DNA of 64,000 bases from Brasenia schreberi (taxonomy: Eukaryota; Streptophyta; Magnoliopsida; Nymphaeales; Cabombaceae). Each line of letters opens with the position of its first letter. Within the stretch, counting starts at the first letter, position 1. The DNA lies in contig JAYKKT010000059.1 in assembly GCA_036023115.1 (NCBI GenBank), positions 8,071,001 to 8,135,000 on the forward strand, written 5' to 3'. Shown one piece after another: positions 44,351 through 57,934 of the stretch. The translations under genes and the position numbers were made by a program. The notes beneath the pieces were generated by a model. That model did not search any database, was not told the origin of the DNA, and was given only the letters and a program-made list of their open reading frames with translations.

Positions 44351-45019
44351 AAAGCTTATTATTAACTTCACCTCAAACCATAGGCCGCCCTGTGAAAATT
44401 GGTGCTGTTGGGGATGACAATGGGCGCTGCGGGTTTTCCTTTAAACCCGACTCCGTGCCGCTTTCCAGAGAATCCAAACTTTTTATTAATGCACGCCCTT
44501 GTCTTACGGTTCTGAACCTGCACCCACCCCCACACACAATTCGGCATAACCCGACTCCACCCCCATCCGGGTAAAATTTGAAGAACATCCTTACATATAA
44601 ATATAATAATATATATTATGTATAAAATAGTTATATAATGTATTATCTAAAAGAACATATTAGTGTGAACCTTTGACAGTGAACATGTTATTAACCTTAC
44701 ACCACTGTCATCTGCCTGAAGCTTTTCGGAGAAGAGCCCCAAACTTACCAGTATAGCACATTGGACCGTGCACTTCTTTCTGTTATTAATAAAGCACTTA
44801 TTTTATTGTTTTGTATGTTGTATTGTATGAGTTAAACTGATGTGAAGGACCACTATAACCCTTACATCTAAGTAAGCACTCAAACTCACACTCCTTATCT
44901 AATGTCATTTGTTTGAACTATTTATCCACTGCATCTTTAGAAAATCCACAAGGATTGATCATGCCCATTGGTTAATTTTGGGTCACATTGTTAGGTTCGA
45001 CGGGCATATTATCCAAAGG
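44351..45019. other. Intergenic; degenerate-word repeat shared with 50.3 kb
   Basis: About 44395-44600 is built from GGGTT/ACCC words and is homologous to 50276-50470, so the cluster duplication extends this far. The rest is AT-rich. Confidence 0.5.
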
Positions 45020-45029
45020 AATATATTAG

Positions 45030-45236
45030 TATGTATTCTTGTTTGTGCTTCTGGTGTGGAAGTTCTTACCAGGGTGTCAAGTGCCTTGTATGGAAGACAC
45101 CCACTCATCGTGAGACATGAACCTTGGCAATTGAAGAGGGGGAGAAGTCCATGCTGAAGGGACGCTCGACCATTATCGAACATATGCCACAATGGAAGTC
45201 CGTAAGTGGAGCCATGGAAAGAGATTATCTTTGTTC
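45030..45236 (-). pseudogene. PC-esterase first-exon fragment, copy D
   Basis: The minus strand resembles the copy B exon 1 start (MVNKDNLFPWL...) and the DEPLPSLQGT stalk, but has stops. About 45250-45310 resembles the shared 5' flank. Confidence 0.55.
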
Positions 45237-46475
45237 ACCATCAGACACACACGTGGAGAGTCAATAACGACGAAGTTGCTCTGTTCTGATTAAGGACATT
45301 TCTTTTTCCACACTAGGGTTACACCTAGGGATGTTCCCGGCCCACATTTTGTATAAGCCTCTAAAATGCTGGCCCGGCCCAGCCCTTGATGGGCCACGGG
45401 CCAACCCACATAGTAGTGAACATGCAACAAGAACAGCTTTGCAGAATACAACGAGACATGAGCGCATTTGTTTATTTGATCGGAAACCAATAAAAGAACA
45501 TATCAAGTCCATCATGTTGGACCTTTCACTTTCTCATGCCCAACAAAGAAGAAACAGAGGCAAATACTCTATTATCAAGTGCTCGAGATCATGTATACAT
45601 TAAAAAGAGAAAACTGCAAAATGAGAAGGAGACATTATAAGAGATGGGAAAGCAAGAAAAGAAATTCACAGAGATGCCAAGAACCACATGAACCTCATTC
45701 CATAGTTAACTATACATTGAAAAATGTCAACCGCTAGAAGAGATTTGCTCAATGACTTTTCAAGTTTATATTCTCGCCTGTTAACTACACCAACAAAGGC
45801 ACTCCCAATGATCATATAGATGATTGCCTTGCTCAAATAAGATATCCTCGTTTTAGCAGTTAAGATACATCTTTCTTCTTCGATAAATTCATAGAAACAG
45901 TTCAGCATAACCACTATGGAAAAGAAAAATATAAGAACTCACAACATTCACCGCTTGCTTTTGTGAATATTGTTTCTTATAAAATATTAGTCTAAAAATT
46001 AGTCACTCAACCTTTAATACGCCATATTCGTTTATAGCATAACAATAGCATCATATGGTCAAATAAAAATTTTATAGGACAAGAACAAAAACATCATCGT
46101 TGATAATCAATTTCAAGAACATGTGCTATTCAATATGAAAGCCATTTGTCTATTCAGTAGGAATAGCTCATTAGTTGAGAAGCTTTCTGCAAATTCCTCC
46201 TTTCTTCTTTCTCCTCAACTTAGTTGCTAGCTCACATTATCTGCACAGCATTTGCAGGTTGAGTTCAAAATTGTGGTTCTCTTAAGTACTGGACTTCATG
46301 GAAAGTTGAGGCATTTAAAAAGGCTCATTTGTACACAATATAAATTAGTAGTTAGAACATGAAATTTGACAAAGTACAAAGCTGATATGCAATATATTTG
46401 GATCTATGGCACATGGACAACAATGACCTCATCTTAAAAAGTACGTCGGATTTTTATAGCAACGACAATGTTCTT

Positions 46476-46511
<36 letters not shown>

Positions 46512-47404
46512 GCCACATTACAGACAAAGAAGATAAGGAAGAAGGCGCTTTAAGAAAAGCACAGGTAACCAAAAGTACAGTAGTATCATTGCTCTTAGGT
46601 TAAAACGTTAAGCGCAAAAGGACAACTTGTCCTCTAAACAAATGTTGCAGTAAAATGAACTACATACCTAAAGTTCTTTGCACAGAATCTGCTTCAAAAC
46701 ATGCATATTGCCAAAGGCAAAAAATGGTGACTAATTAACATCAACGATAAATTAGCTGATCGGCCTACATGGTAGTTTCTTGACTGTCCATGCACCAAGG
46801 GGCGAATTGATATGGGTGCAGTAGTTTCCTGATTCAGAACGTTCCGCAAACCGAGACATGGCACAAAATGCATGTAAAATGTTTTGTACATGTTTATACT
46901 GAATTAAGATATTATAAGTAAAATATCACCTTTTATCACTTGTTCCATCATAGCCTCATTGGTTGCATTGCCATTTTTGGTCTTCGATTCGACTTAAAGA
47001 AGTCTTTTTATACTATTTATCAGTTTTTCTAATTTTTATGCATATGTATATATTAGTACATATATATTTGGCGTTTCCTTGTTTCCTAATTTTTTGAGAG
47101 TTGTGATTTCCCATATCATGTTTCCATGTTCGTTTCTATTTCCGTGCAACATAGGGTTAGACGTCATCAGTTACTTGACCGGCCATCAAGAGACCAATTG
47201 GCATGGATGCATGCTGTACAGCACAGGAGAATCCCACCATAGCCGATGGACCAATAGTTCTAGCCGTTGAAGTTGTACATATGTTGGGTTCCCCCAACCC
47301 CTCGAAAGATAGTTTCTTGAGTGTTGAATTGAAATCTAGAGATGTTGATCGAAGTAAAAAGCAATAGTCGATGGCTAGCTGCAATTTAGCAATGATGATA
47401 CAAG
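45237..47404. other. Intergenic with a GGCCC-word repeat and a (GA)n run
   Basis: About 45322-45415 begins AGGGATGTTC and is built of GGCCC words. A GA microsatellite covers 46476-46507. No gene was recognised. Confidence 0.5.
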
Positions 47405-49896
47405 TCATCGAATGCCAAAACGAGGGATGGCCTGTAGTATGTTGTAGAGAAGCTCAACTGCAGAATCAAGAGGACCCGGTACACAATAATGCAGGCAATC
47501 ACGGCTTCCTACATGTCCATATTGTCTCAAGCTTAGCATCCAGTCTACATCCATGTAAACGAAACCAAATTGCTCCACTAGCACTTTAACAAGACCATTC
47601 TGCCTCTCAAAATCCCCCCATTGATACTTGTTATTGCTGCTAAAGTTCTGCCTCTTTTCCAAAGGCCTTGGTGTCTGCGTTGTAGTGACCTGAAAACATG
47701 CAAATTAGAATTTATCATAAAAAATGATGCCACAAGACAAGTTCTTATGACAAGAACCTGCACATCGAGTTGAGTTTATGAAATTGGGTTGTTGAATTAG
47801 ATCCCGCTCTTAGCTAATGCTTCTTCAAGGGACAAAATTTGCCGTGAAACTGTTTCATAAATGGTTGGAGAAATCCAACATAAAAGCCTGCGTTTCATAA
47901 GATCTCTTCTACTTATATATTTGGGTAAAGAAATTAAAGTAGAACACACACAAACATAGACGCACATACACATAAACACACGTATGGAAGAAAAGTACCG
48001 GGTTCTGTGTTTCTATATATCACCAAGAGATTCGGATGATTATGCTTTATATAAGAGAAGGTTGAGTTCAAAGCTGCCAAGAGAATATGGTCACTTTCGT
48101 AGTGGGCTCCTCTGTTGATTAGCAATATCTTAACATTCCATTTCTTAATAAGATTTCTCCATGGCCATTCAAGAAAATTTCCTATCGGCAGATCATGTTG
48201 AGGTTGCTCAACCATCGACAGTCGGTCGTTCCTGATGAATGATACATTGAATTCATGACCGGTTCCGAGCACGTCTGCACACATTGGAAATCCAGGGCAT
48301 ATGCTGCAGGCATCATCTTGCCTGACGATCCTTTGGCATTTGGGTCCTTAATGAGGTTGTTTATGATTGACTCTTGAATTTGCTGGTTAATGGAGTCACC
48401 AACTACCATCATATTGCCTATTGTGCCTATAAGCTTGCAGAGATCATCCCGGTTAACACGTTGGATAGGACATGTCTCATTTGTTATCCATACCCATTTC
48501 AGTGCATCTCTTACCTGCAAGAATGCCTGAATCAGATTCGACTTAAATTTAAGAGCCCAACTCAAGCTGCTATGTAATTTATTCAACTCCAAGATGCATG
48601 AACGAGCCAAGACCACCAGGGAAATGAGAGCCGCAGACCCATAGCCATTTCGATTGGCCTTCTCAACAGAGACCAAATGGCAGCATGATTTACATGTAAA
48701 TCAGGCCAAACACTCTTCTAGACATTAGTGGACTTTAGCTACAGGGTTACAGTTCAATTCAAATGTGAAATTCGTAAGATTCAAATGCACCGTTTCCGAC
48801 CTTTTACAAATTTCGCTTAAACCAAAAATCCATAGTTTCACCTTATCCCTCCTCAACATAAAAAGTATATCAAGAGCAATTAAAATGTACCGTCCAATTT
48901 TGAGAAGTGACTGATGCACACTCGACCGCTTCTCCTTTTAAACCAGAGTGCATCAGGTCACATTTTGTTGAGAATTCATGACCTCCATAATTCCAAGGTA
49001 TGTGCCTCGGAGTTGCATTATAGGCCCATCTTCCGGATTTGAAGTTAGTCAATTAGCTATATTTTCAATGAAGGCAACATCATCATCATCATCATTTGCA
49101 ACAATAAAATGGTACCTCATAGTAAAAGAATTCAAAATATAGTTATAAAATGTTTTTCAAAATATAGTTATAAAAGGTTTATTTTTTTGTCACAATGAAG
49201 AAGCTGAAGCCAGGTACGCACACCCAGGGTATCGATGTCACGACCTTGATCTTGTGAGTCAACCTCCTTGCCAGGTGAGCTAAAACTCCAGGTGCAAAAT
49301 GATTTTTACGAATATAGTTAGACGAAGCCAGATGCCTCTGTAGCGTTTGAGGAAAAGAAATCAGGTCATAGAATACAACAACAGCGGGTAGTCTTAAACC
49401 TCAAACCACAAGAATACCATGAAGGCCACAACAAGCATCAATCTGCTTCATCTTTACTGGGTATAACTCTGGGAGTTGATACCAAAGATCAACCCTTGAA
49501 CCTGTTAGTCATGCCCTTTCAACGATCATCATCGTCCACAAAGGTGTACACTACATGATGCCCTAAAAAGTAAAAGCAACTATCAAACTGTTAAGCAAAT
49601 ACGTTTTGGAAGAACATACACAATCACAAAAAGCTCTTAAGAGTTAAAACCATCTTGTAGTAGAACCTGATAACCGAGGTTTACCTGATACAAAGTAGAT
49701 ACTTCTTGAAGGAGATGATGGAAGTTCTTGCTGTGATGTTGGTGCCTGGTATGGAAGGCAATGGCTCGTCATAAGAGAACTTGACGATTGAAGAGGAGAA
49801 GTCCATGTTGAAGGGACGCTCAACCATTATCCAAAATATGCTAACTACGAAAGTCCAGAAGAGGAACCAAGGAAAGAGATCATCTTTGTTCGCCAT
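47405..49896 (-). pseudogene. PC-esterase (TBL/DUF231-like) gene, copy B, frame-broken
   Basis: Exon 1 (49685-49896) gives a signal anchor and short stalk (DEPLPSIPGTNIT) with one repeat unit only. Exon 2 (48891 to about 49040) gives GRWAYNATPRHIPWNYGGHE. Exon 3 (47999-48514) gives LKWVWITNETCPIQRVNRDD and MMVVGDSINQQIQES with the catalytic GDS. A frameshift near 48305 precedes CPGFPMCADVLGTGHEFNVS, and INRGAHYESDHILLAALNST and YRNTEPG follow. The last exon (47405-47692) holds DCLHYCVPGPLDSAVELLYN. An 8-bp deletion after GTCAC at its start, compared with copy A, shifts the frame again. Both catalytic motifs remain, but the product is broken unless splicing differs. Confidence 0.75.
49180..49310 (-). 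mobile_element. tRNA-derived SINE in PC-esterase copy B intron 1
   Basis: On the minus strand an A-box-like TTAGCTCACCTGGCAAGG and a B-box-like GGTCGTGACATCGATACC are spaced as in a tRNA, followed by GTACCTGGCTTCAGCTTC and an A-rich tail. Its relative is at 34360-34470 in copy A. Confidence 0.68.
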
Positions 49897-50577
49897 CACA
49901 CAAAGCACACAGACGCACGCTCAGACACACACAGACAGAGGTTAAACGACGATGAAGGTGCTCCTTTCTGATTAACCACATTTATTTTCAGACCATAGAA
50001 GATTGACGGAAACAATAAAAGCACTCAAGCACGTTGTACTAAAGGAGACGACAGGCGAGGGGCATACATCAGTTGACTTTGAAGAAAAGGTGAGCATGGT
50101 TTCTAGATGAAAAGCAGCCGCTATAAACCTCCATTCTTCAACTGCTATTACCTGGTAGAAGGTATCATTTGACGTCCTGTTTTTCGAGAACCCCGAAGTA
50201 GAGCTCCGCATCGTCTTCATTTAAAGTTTACCTTTAACTTCACCTCGAAACGCATACCGACCTGTCAAATTTGGTACTTGTTGGGGATGGCAATCGTTGG
50301 TGCGGATTTTCGAATCACGGACCTGTTCGACTTTTTTAAGAATCCAAACCTTTCATTAATAAACCCGCCGTCCAGATGGTTTTGAACCCACACGCCCCAC
50401 ACCCAATTCGGCACAACCCACTCCACTCCATCCCCCTCTGCATAAATTTTAAAGAACATTTTATATATATATAAATTTAATTTAGTATACGTATGATATT
50501 ATACATTATGTATAATATAGTTTACTTAAATATAATATATTATATAAAGGAATATATTAGTATATGTGATTGTTTGT
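49897..50577. other. 5' flank of PC-esterase copy B and degenerate-word repeat
   Basis: About 49960-50200 matches the flanks at 35.3 and 44.1 kb. About 50276-50470 matches 44395-44600. No gene was seen. Confidence 0.55.
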
Positions 50578-50695
50578 GCCTCTGGTGTGAAAGTTCGTGC
50601 CGTGATGTTGGTGCCTTGCATGGAAGGCAATGGCTCGTCGTGGGAGACCTTGGAAATTGAAGAGGTTGAGAAGTCCATCTTGAAGGGAATTACCT
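50578..50695 (-). pseudogene. PC-esterase first-exon fragment, copy E
   Basis: About 110 bp matching the stalk-coding part of exon 1 (minus strand, DEPLPSMQGTNIT-like). Nothing else of the gene is present. Confidence 0.5.
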
Positions 50696-53480
50696 TGTTT
50701 AGTTATCTACTTATATAATATGTATAATCTAGTTTACTAACTATATTCTTTTTTTTGATAAGTACATAATTATTTAATTACCTTCATCTTTGACGTTTAA
50801 AATGCGAAGAACCACAACTTTTTGACTTCCTTATTAGTTGATATGCTCAACCAAGCTTAAATACGTGCTGATAAAATATTAACCATCCTTTGGCAGTTGT
50901 ATGCTGCTTCGTTCAGATTCCTCTGATCCAACTAAATACCATTAAACGATGCCCAGTGAGGAGAACTCATTATTGAGCAAAGAATGTCAAAGGAGAAGGA
51001 AATTAACTGCTCTGAAGTCTTCACGCTTGTAATTTGATTCTCATTATTGAGGAAAAATGTCAAACGAGATGGAAATTAATTGTTATGAAGTCTTCACGTT
51101 TGTAGTTTATGGCTATCGTACTTTTCTAATAAACCTTCTTTATCAATCTAAGAGAAAAAAAGTTATGTATATACCCACACGAAACCATAAGAGTGACCAA
51201 GGTGCACACCTTTCGGCAAGAAAAAGGGCCACTCAGCCATTTAACTCTATATAATTGGATCAAATGATAAACTCAGATATGATCACTCCTGTTCTTTAAG
51301 TTTTTTCTTTTACCTTGTTAGTTTATGTTTTTGTTGTAGGTAAATTAATTCTTCATATTCATAAGAAGCAAATTTTGGGTATCTACATATGTCCATCTTT
51401 GTCATGAATTAGGAGAAGACTTAGTTGATATCAAAGAAGTAAACACCAAACTCTTATTACGAGCTCATTTTAGCTCAAACGTGTTATAGCCTCCGATTAA
51501 GTTTATATTGTCACATGATGACGAGATGCTCATAGGACCGATAGGGTATGATGGTACGGCTGGAGATAACATGTGAGAAGGCATATTATGAGAAGGTGGG
51601 GGTTTCAATAGTAGAAAACAACTAAAAGAGAGGTCTTAAAGATATGGGACAATTCAAAACAGTGAATCTAGGAGAATAACTGATTGAAGAGAAAGATCAT
51701 GACTAAGCCCATTTATCCCGAATGAATGACCAGATGGATTATAGTTGTCAAGGTCAACATCATCAAGATTTGTGAGTTTTTCGTGGTTCTAATGGATTAA
51801 GGTCTCTTGTGAAGGATTAATGTGAATGTGAAAATCAGGGATAATCGGGTTTGGGTAACAGGTATTCTATGTAAGTATATCCAATGCAGTGGATGTATCC
51901 TCGCAATCCATCTTTGCCTTTAGAAGAACAACATCATGAGTGGAAAGGGCTATGTTATGACTCTATATCTACCTAGAATTGAGGAGACTCTCGAGTCCGT
52001 GAACACTATAGTGTGTGGACTAGGAAATAACTTACTAGTAATGGAAGATGAAGAGACCATAGACACATGTTTCAGGATTGATTCTAAACCTAGTGATAGT
52101 GAAGACGAAAGGAGTGGTGATAAGGCATCCTAGATAAAAGGAACAATAATAAAGGAACTCCAAGGAATAATATATCTAGGAACAAATCCTAAGCAGTCAT
52201 AGGTACAAACTCAAATGGTGGGGACTCAAGAAGGGACTCTAAAGAGGAATACCCTAGCAAGGCCTCACAAGATGCGAGAGAAAACACCTTTTAAGATGCT
52301 TCGGCAAGTAAGCACAATGGGTAATCCACTTAAGGAATGGAAGGGTAAACCCATAGAAAGAGTCGGAGGGATGAAACTTTCTTTGTGAGTACCTAAGAGT
52401 GACGTATAGACGTCAAAAGGGCTCTAAAAGTGCACTCTAAGGTGGAAAAGATGCTCGAGAGATGAATAAAGTGGAAGATCCTAGTTGAGATTAAGTAGGG
52501 ACTAAGGGAACCAATGAGATGGAAGGGACTCAAGGTATGATTGTAGAAAGAACCTTAGTTAGCAGTCAACTTAACTCATTCACGATCTTTCTATAGACCA
52601 ATAGAGTAGAGGTTTTACAGTTGTCTTGATTGATAGCATAACATTTTTCAATAATAGGGTTTCAAAGAACTATAATTATAGAAGTTGTACCGCCTTTAAT
52701 GACTAGAAGAGAAAAGGAGTTGGACACTGCCTCATCTTTATTCTTCATCCTATAGAGTGATCCCTAAATCCATCTTTTTCTTTATGACTTGGATGATATT
52801 TTATTATTTTTTGTATTTCTTTCTCATAATATTTTAATTCATTCTTAGTGTCGCCTCTTTTCTTGAACTTTTTATTTTACCGAAGGCACATTAGCATTTC
52901 TATTTTTTCATGATCTGAATTATCGGAATCACTTTCTTCTCTAAACCACTTATTGTATTGGTCATGTGGAACATGTTCACAATTTAGGCTAGTTCATAAG
53001 CAAACCTAAAAGTACTAGTGCTTGTGTGTAAGTGATATAAGTATATACAACGAAATATACAAGTACGGAGTGTGTGCACGTGTATGAAGCAGTAATGCTC
53101 TACGCGCACATTGTGTTGAAATACAACTGTAATGCTCACAAAATGAAAGCAAATCTAAATTTATTCTAAACAGTGGTAGATCCATACGGGTCGCACATGA
53201 CGTATGAAAAGAGAATTTTACGTAAATTTTCGGTCTCCTAGAACCTCGATTACGATGAGTGAATTAGAAAATAAGACTTGAAAGATAATCCTAATGCTCT
53301 CCTTTTGATCCCTTGCACTGGTGATCGATGGCTAGTGATTAAGTAGATTGCCCTAGCTGAGGACAACAGCGAAAAACAATGGTTCTAGACTACAAACGAT
53401 AGGACCAAGACGTCTTGCTTCAGGTTGGATGGCGGTGAAGTGGAGGGCAGCGATGGCACAACGGGGCTGCGGCGTAGGTA
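50696..53480. other. Intergenic, no recognised gene
   Basis: AT-rich, with short frames only. The plus frame at 51936-52133 resembles no family I know. Parts of 51.5-52.6 kb read like an old decayed retroelement, but no motif supports it. Confidence 0.4.
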
Positions 53481-54740
53481 AGATCTCTTTCTAAAGTTTC
53501 CCTTTCTTTTTTGTTTTGATGGACGGCATAGAAGCTATGGCAAAGGAGGTATTCAACAATTTTCCAGTGGGGGTTATGGTGGCGTTTTGGGCAGATATGT
53601 GGTTTTGGGAGTTTTCTGATGTGGAAGAGAGAGCTAAGGATGATGGGGGATCAGTTGAACGTTGTGGTGGTCGATGGAACAACAAAGAGAGAGAGAGAGA
53701 GAGAGTTGTGGTAGTCAGTGGATCAATAGAGAGAGATGGTTGTGGTAGTCGATTCATTACGGAGAGAGACAGAGAAAGAACGGTCAGTTGATGGTGCAGT
53801 TGATTTGAAGATGGAAATTGGCGGTGAATGATGGTAAGGTAGTTCGATTTGGGTGGTAGAGACTAGATAATGGCGGTGTGAGCAGATAATAGGGGTAATC
53901 GGTGGGGTTTAGAGATTTGTTGGGCAATAGAGTTGTTGGTCTCTCTCTTTGTTGCTTCTGTTTGTAGGGAAAATACTTGCTAAAAAGGAAGTTATATTGA
54001 ATGACTCTACTGAAACAGATTTTACAGTGTAACAAAGAGAGTTGTTGATGATCCCAAATGGATATATCATTGCCCTTTTATAGGGCCTTTTGATTTGAAT
54101 GTTTCTACAATTTTAGTCAGATTTTTTCTTTTGACTTTCTAGACTTTTTATAATATGTCTCGTGACTCTCTAAATTTTGTATTGCATGTGATTGTCTGTG
54201 TACAGTGTTCTGTTGATACTTGACTTTTATTGCTGATTTTCAACCTCTCTCAGCCTTTTTTGATACAGGAAATCCTCTTTCTTTGTCATATGATTGATTT
54301 GATTGAGCACTTTGCTTTTTTTTTTTTTGTTTATTTTATATGCACAATATCTATCTCTGGGTTGATATCTTGCTGTAATGTAGCAGAATCAGAACTGGAC
54401 TGGTGGTTACAATCCTTAATTGGAACCAACAAGGAAGTGGTTTTGGTTATGATACCTGGTTCCGGGCGAACCGGAACGGGCCGTGTCTAGTAAGAGCAAT
54501 AATACTCAGTTTTTGGCTCAAAAATGTGGTGCAACCAACCTAATTGACTTGTTATTGATATATTTTTCTTAAGATGTCCTCCTCTTAACCTCTCATTTGT
54601 TACGCGAAATTCTCTCTCTCTCTCTCCTGTGAAAGATTGTCATAGTTGTAGATTTCTGGAATACTGTTTTCAGTGAGGCCATTACCATACAATGTTGTAG
54701 ATTTCTGCCATTGGTGGAGCTAAGGAGCCTTGACAGATCA
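53481..54740. other. Intergenic with GA/CT runs and GGTTC words
   Basis: GA-rich runs near 53690-53705 and CT runs near 54610-54628. A GGTTC/GAACC-word stretch ends near 54490. No gene was recognised. Confidence 0.4.
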
Positions 54741-54744
54741 AAGG

Positions 54745-55080
54745 AGGCCTTGACATTAGTCTCTTCTTATTCTCAACTTTGAAGTATCATGATCCTTTCA
54801 CCAATCCTATCATGGCACATCTAGATTATCTACGTTTCCTATTCATTGCATCACATCTCTACGTCTATAGGCCTTATGGGTGTGCATTGGCTGGTTTGGT
54901 TCGATTATGATCAAACAAGGCCTTGACATTCTTCTCCCTTCTCATACTCAACTCCGAAGTGCCATGATCGCTTTCACCAATCCTTTGATGGCACATCTAG
55001 AATATCTTTGTTTTCTATTGATTGCATCACATCTATAAGATGTAGGCACTAGTGGTGTGCATCGGTTGGTTCTTTTCAAT
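54745..55080. repeat. Tandem duplication of ~165 bp
   Basis: Segments from about 54748 and 54917 repeat the same order: CTTGACATT, ATCATGATC/GCCATGATCG, CACCAATCCT, GGCACATCTAGA, TTGCATCACATC. Both end in a GTGTGCATYGG-headed repeat. Confidence 0.8.
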
Positions 55081-56069
55081 AACTGAACCAAATAAAAAAC
55101 CGAAAAGTCTTCAAAATTCAAACCAATACCAAACTGAAATTTATGGTTAAAACGAACTTGTAGAACACAAAAAATTGTATTTGATACGCTTCACTGTTCG
55201 GTTTCTCTTCTTTGCTGGCATTGGGGCTATTATGAAACATTAGGGAATTGATTGAGATAAAACCATATTATGGTTCTTCCAACTCCATCGATTGAGATCA
55301 AACCCCGTTTTTATAATGCATTCTCTTAATTCAATATAGTTTTATGCCTACTAAATTTAGTAAAAGACAACTTATTGAGCCCCTTTCTATTTTTAGCAAT
55401 GTCAATTCTTAAAAGGCAAAAGAAATCTATTTACACGCAACATGGGAGTCTTTGCATTTGAACTTGTATTTCTGCAAGCCGATTGGAATCCATACAAGTG
55501 CCATTGAGCCATGTATATTATGCCCATCCAAGAAGATCCAAGGAATTTATGCATTTATTCTCTCACATCTCTCTCACATCTCCTTCACCATATATTCCAT
55601 TAATTTATGCATTTATTCACCTAAATCTTACATAATGCTTATATCATTCACCCAAGAAAACAAAGTTAAGCTTTCAAATCTCCGATTTATATTTATCAAA
55701 TGAGCAACTCATAAATTCGCATATGCAGGTACATCCACATCCATATCACGCACAACCATCTAAAGTCTTCATTCCCAGATTGTAAGACCCCACACATGAC
55801 AAGAATTTCACAAAGTTAAGTTTTCAAATCTCCATTTTATATTTATTAAGCGAGCAACTTGTACAAATTTCAACATACCCTAAACTAATCTATCATCTAC
55901 AATATTTTCAAGCAAACATGTTCATCTTTATCATTATAAATCTATGGTCTCACATAACTCGTAGTACACATATAAGACGTGCATAAAACATGCATAATTT
56001 AAAGTACTTATTAAAAATGTCATGAATAAGTTGATTGGTAATTTGTTAAAACATTTATAATTTTCGTAC
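55081..56069. other. Intergenic, AT-rich
   Basis: A GGTTC-word repeat continues to about 55170. A short near-duplicate (CAAAGTTAAG..TTTCAAATCTCC) occurs near 55662 and 55811. No gene was seen. Confidence 0.4.
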
Positions 56070-57752
56070 AAACTCCGCTCATGTAAGGGATCACCCTTGC
56101 ATTGTCGGTCCCAAGCTCGGATAAAGGAGGAGGGTTGTGTTAGGCTTTCGACAACCAACATAAAACTTCGTCGGATTTTTATAACATGGATTACAAAAAT
56201 TATGAGCATTGCTTTAGGGAGTCCCCACCTAGCGACGTGCTGCAGAGCCCGAATGCAGTAATAAGTAAGTAAGAGCCACTATATTTTCTACCAAATGTAG
56301 TAAATCAATTGCAGAGAGGGTTCCCACATCATAGACGGGTGTGGGTAAAAAAGTTAGTCTTGCTACATTGTTGCCCGAATGTCATGAATAATTTTCAGAG
56401 AGGGTCTCCACATTTTGAATATGGACGGATGCGGGGGGTAAGGAAGCTAGTCCTAGATAATAAGATTCGTATTGGTTCTTTGAATATCGGAGTATTATCC
56501 GGTAAGCTAATGGAGGTGGTAGATACTATGATTCGGAGAAAGATTCATATTCTATGTTTACAAGAGACAAAATGGGTTGGAGAAAAAATAAAGGAGATAG
56601 AGGATACAAGTTTTAAATTATGGTACTTAGGTAAAAAAAAGGCTCGAAACGGAGTTGGTATTATCATAAATAAAGATTTAAATGATAGTGTAGTAGACAT
56701 ACAATGATATGGTGACCGAATCATGACATTGAAATTAGTGTTAGGAGCAGAGGTTTTGAATATAGTTTGTGCTTACGCACCCCAAATAGGACTAGAAGAT
56801 AGTATAAAGACAACTTTTTGGGAAGAGTTAGATAAGGTGATTCAAAAGATTCCACAAAGGGAGATGATTTGTTTAGGAGGATACTTAAATGAATATGTCG
56901 GTAAAGAGGCATTAGGATATCAAGGGATTCATGAAAACTTTGGTTTTGGGGATATAAATGAGGAAGGTAGGGAGATTTTAAATTTTGCTATTGCATTTGA
57001 TCTCTTTATAGTCAACACAATCTTAAAAAAATGAGATGAACATTTAATTACTTATAAGAGTGGCTTATCACAAACACAAATTGATTACTTTATTTGTAGA
57101 AAAAAAGATGGAGCGTGCTGTAAAGATTGCAAGGTAATTCCAAGAGAAAGTTTAACCACCCAACATCGACTTTTAGTTATGGATTTACAAATAAAAAAAT
57201 GAACAAAGAAGAAAACAGTGCATTGAGCTATTCAAACTAAATGGTTGAACCTCAAAAGCGAGAAAGGAGATATATTTGAACAAAAAGTCCTTCAAAGAAA
57301 TGCTTGGAATTATGTTGGTACACCTTGTGATATGTGAAATAATATGACTATAAATATTAGGAAAGTAGCAAAAGATGTGTTAAGTGAATCTAAGGGAGGT
57401 GTACCACCACAAAAAGAAGCTTGGTGGTAGAGTGAAATGGTGCAAAATAAAATAAGGCAAAGAGGGCATGATATAAATTACATTATACTAAGAAAACTAG
57501 TGAAACTTTAGAGGCTTATAAGAAAGTAAAGAAGGAAGCAAAAAAGGCTGTAAGTGAAAAAAAAACTAAAATTTGAGAGGATTTATAGAAAAAACTCAAT
57601 TAAAAAGAGGGTGAAAGAAATATTTTTGGGATAAATAGGACTAAAGATAAGAAAACTAAAGATCTTAATTTTGTGAGATGCATCAAATACAAGGATAAAA
57701 AAATTCTAGTGGCAAATGATGATATAAGAAATAGATGAAAAAACTATTTCTT
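56070..57752 (+). mobile_element. RTE LINE 3, 3'-truncated
   Basis: It begins at the true 5' end (CTCCGCTCATGTAAGGGATC) and runs through the leader, endonuclease (56450-57180) and early RT linker, then stops abruptly at 57752 without RT or tail. Endonuclease motifs LQETKW and LSQTQIDYF are readable but stops break the frame (for example at 56706-56708). Loss of the 3' end is the reverse of normal LINE truncation. A foldback element abuts the break. Confidence 0.88.
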
Positions 57753-57753
57753 T

Positions 57754-57893
57754 CACTGTGAGATGATAGGTCCTTTTCAATTTCAACCTCCATGTACGGT
57801 TTCTTTGGCCTGATCTTTCTTTGTTTTCTTTTGCCGTGCATGTGCCAAATAGAATGAAATCGACGCTCTCTGAATGGATCCTATCATCTCACT
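57754..57893. repeat. Foldback/MITE-like element
   Basis: Terminal inverted repeats TCACTGTGAGATGATAGG and CCTATCATCTCACTGTGA enclose about 140 bp, with weaker pairing inside (CATGTACGG with CCGTGCATG). No clear target duplication was found. Confidence 0.65.
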
Positions 57894-57934
57894 GTGATGC
57901 ACGTCTTAGTGGTCCATGTGAATCATATTGAAGC

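Noticed and set aside
47157..47408. A possible amidase fragment on the minus strand (GFSCAVQHASMPIGLLMAG)
   Set aside because: Only one short motif resembles amidases. There is no Ser-Ser-Lys signature and no flanking coding.
53491..54035. Two minus-strand frames of 83-88 codons rich in Ser/Leu
   Set aside because: They come from CT/GA-rich sequence and have no recognisable domain or splice context.
57754..57893. A microRNA precursor hairpin
   Set aside because: The arms pair well only at the ends and match no plant microRNA I know. A foldback transposon explains it more simply without small-RNA data.
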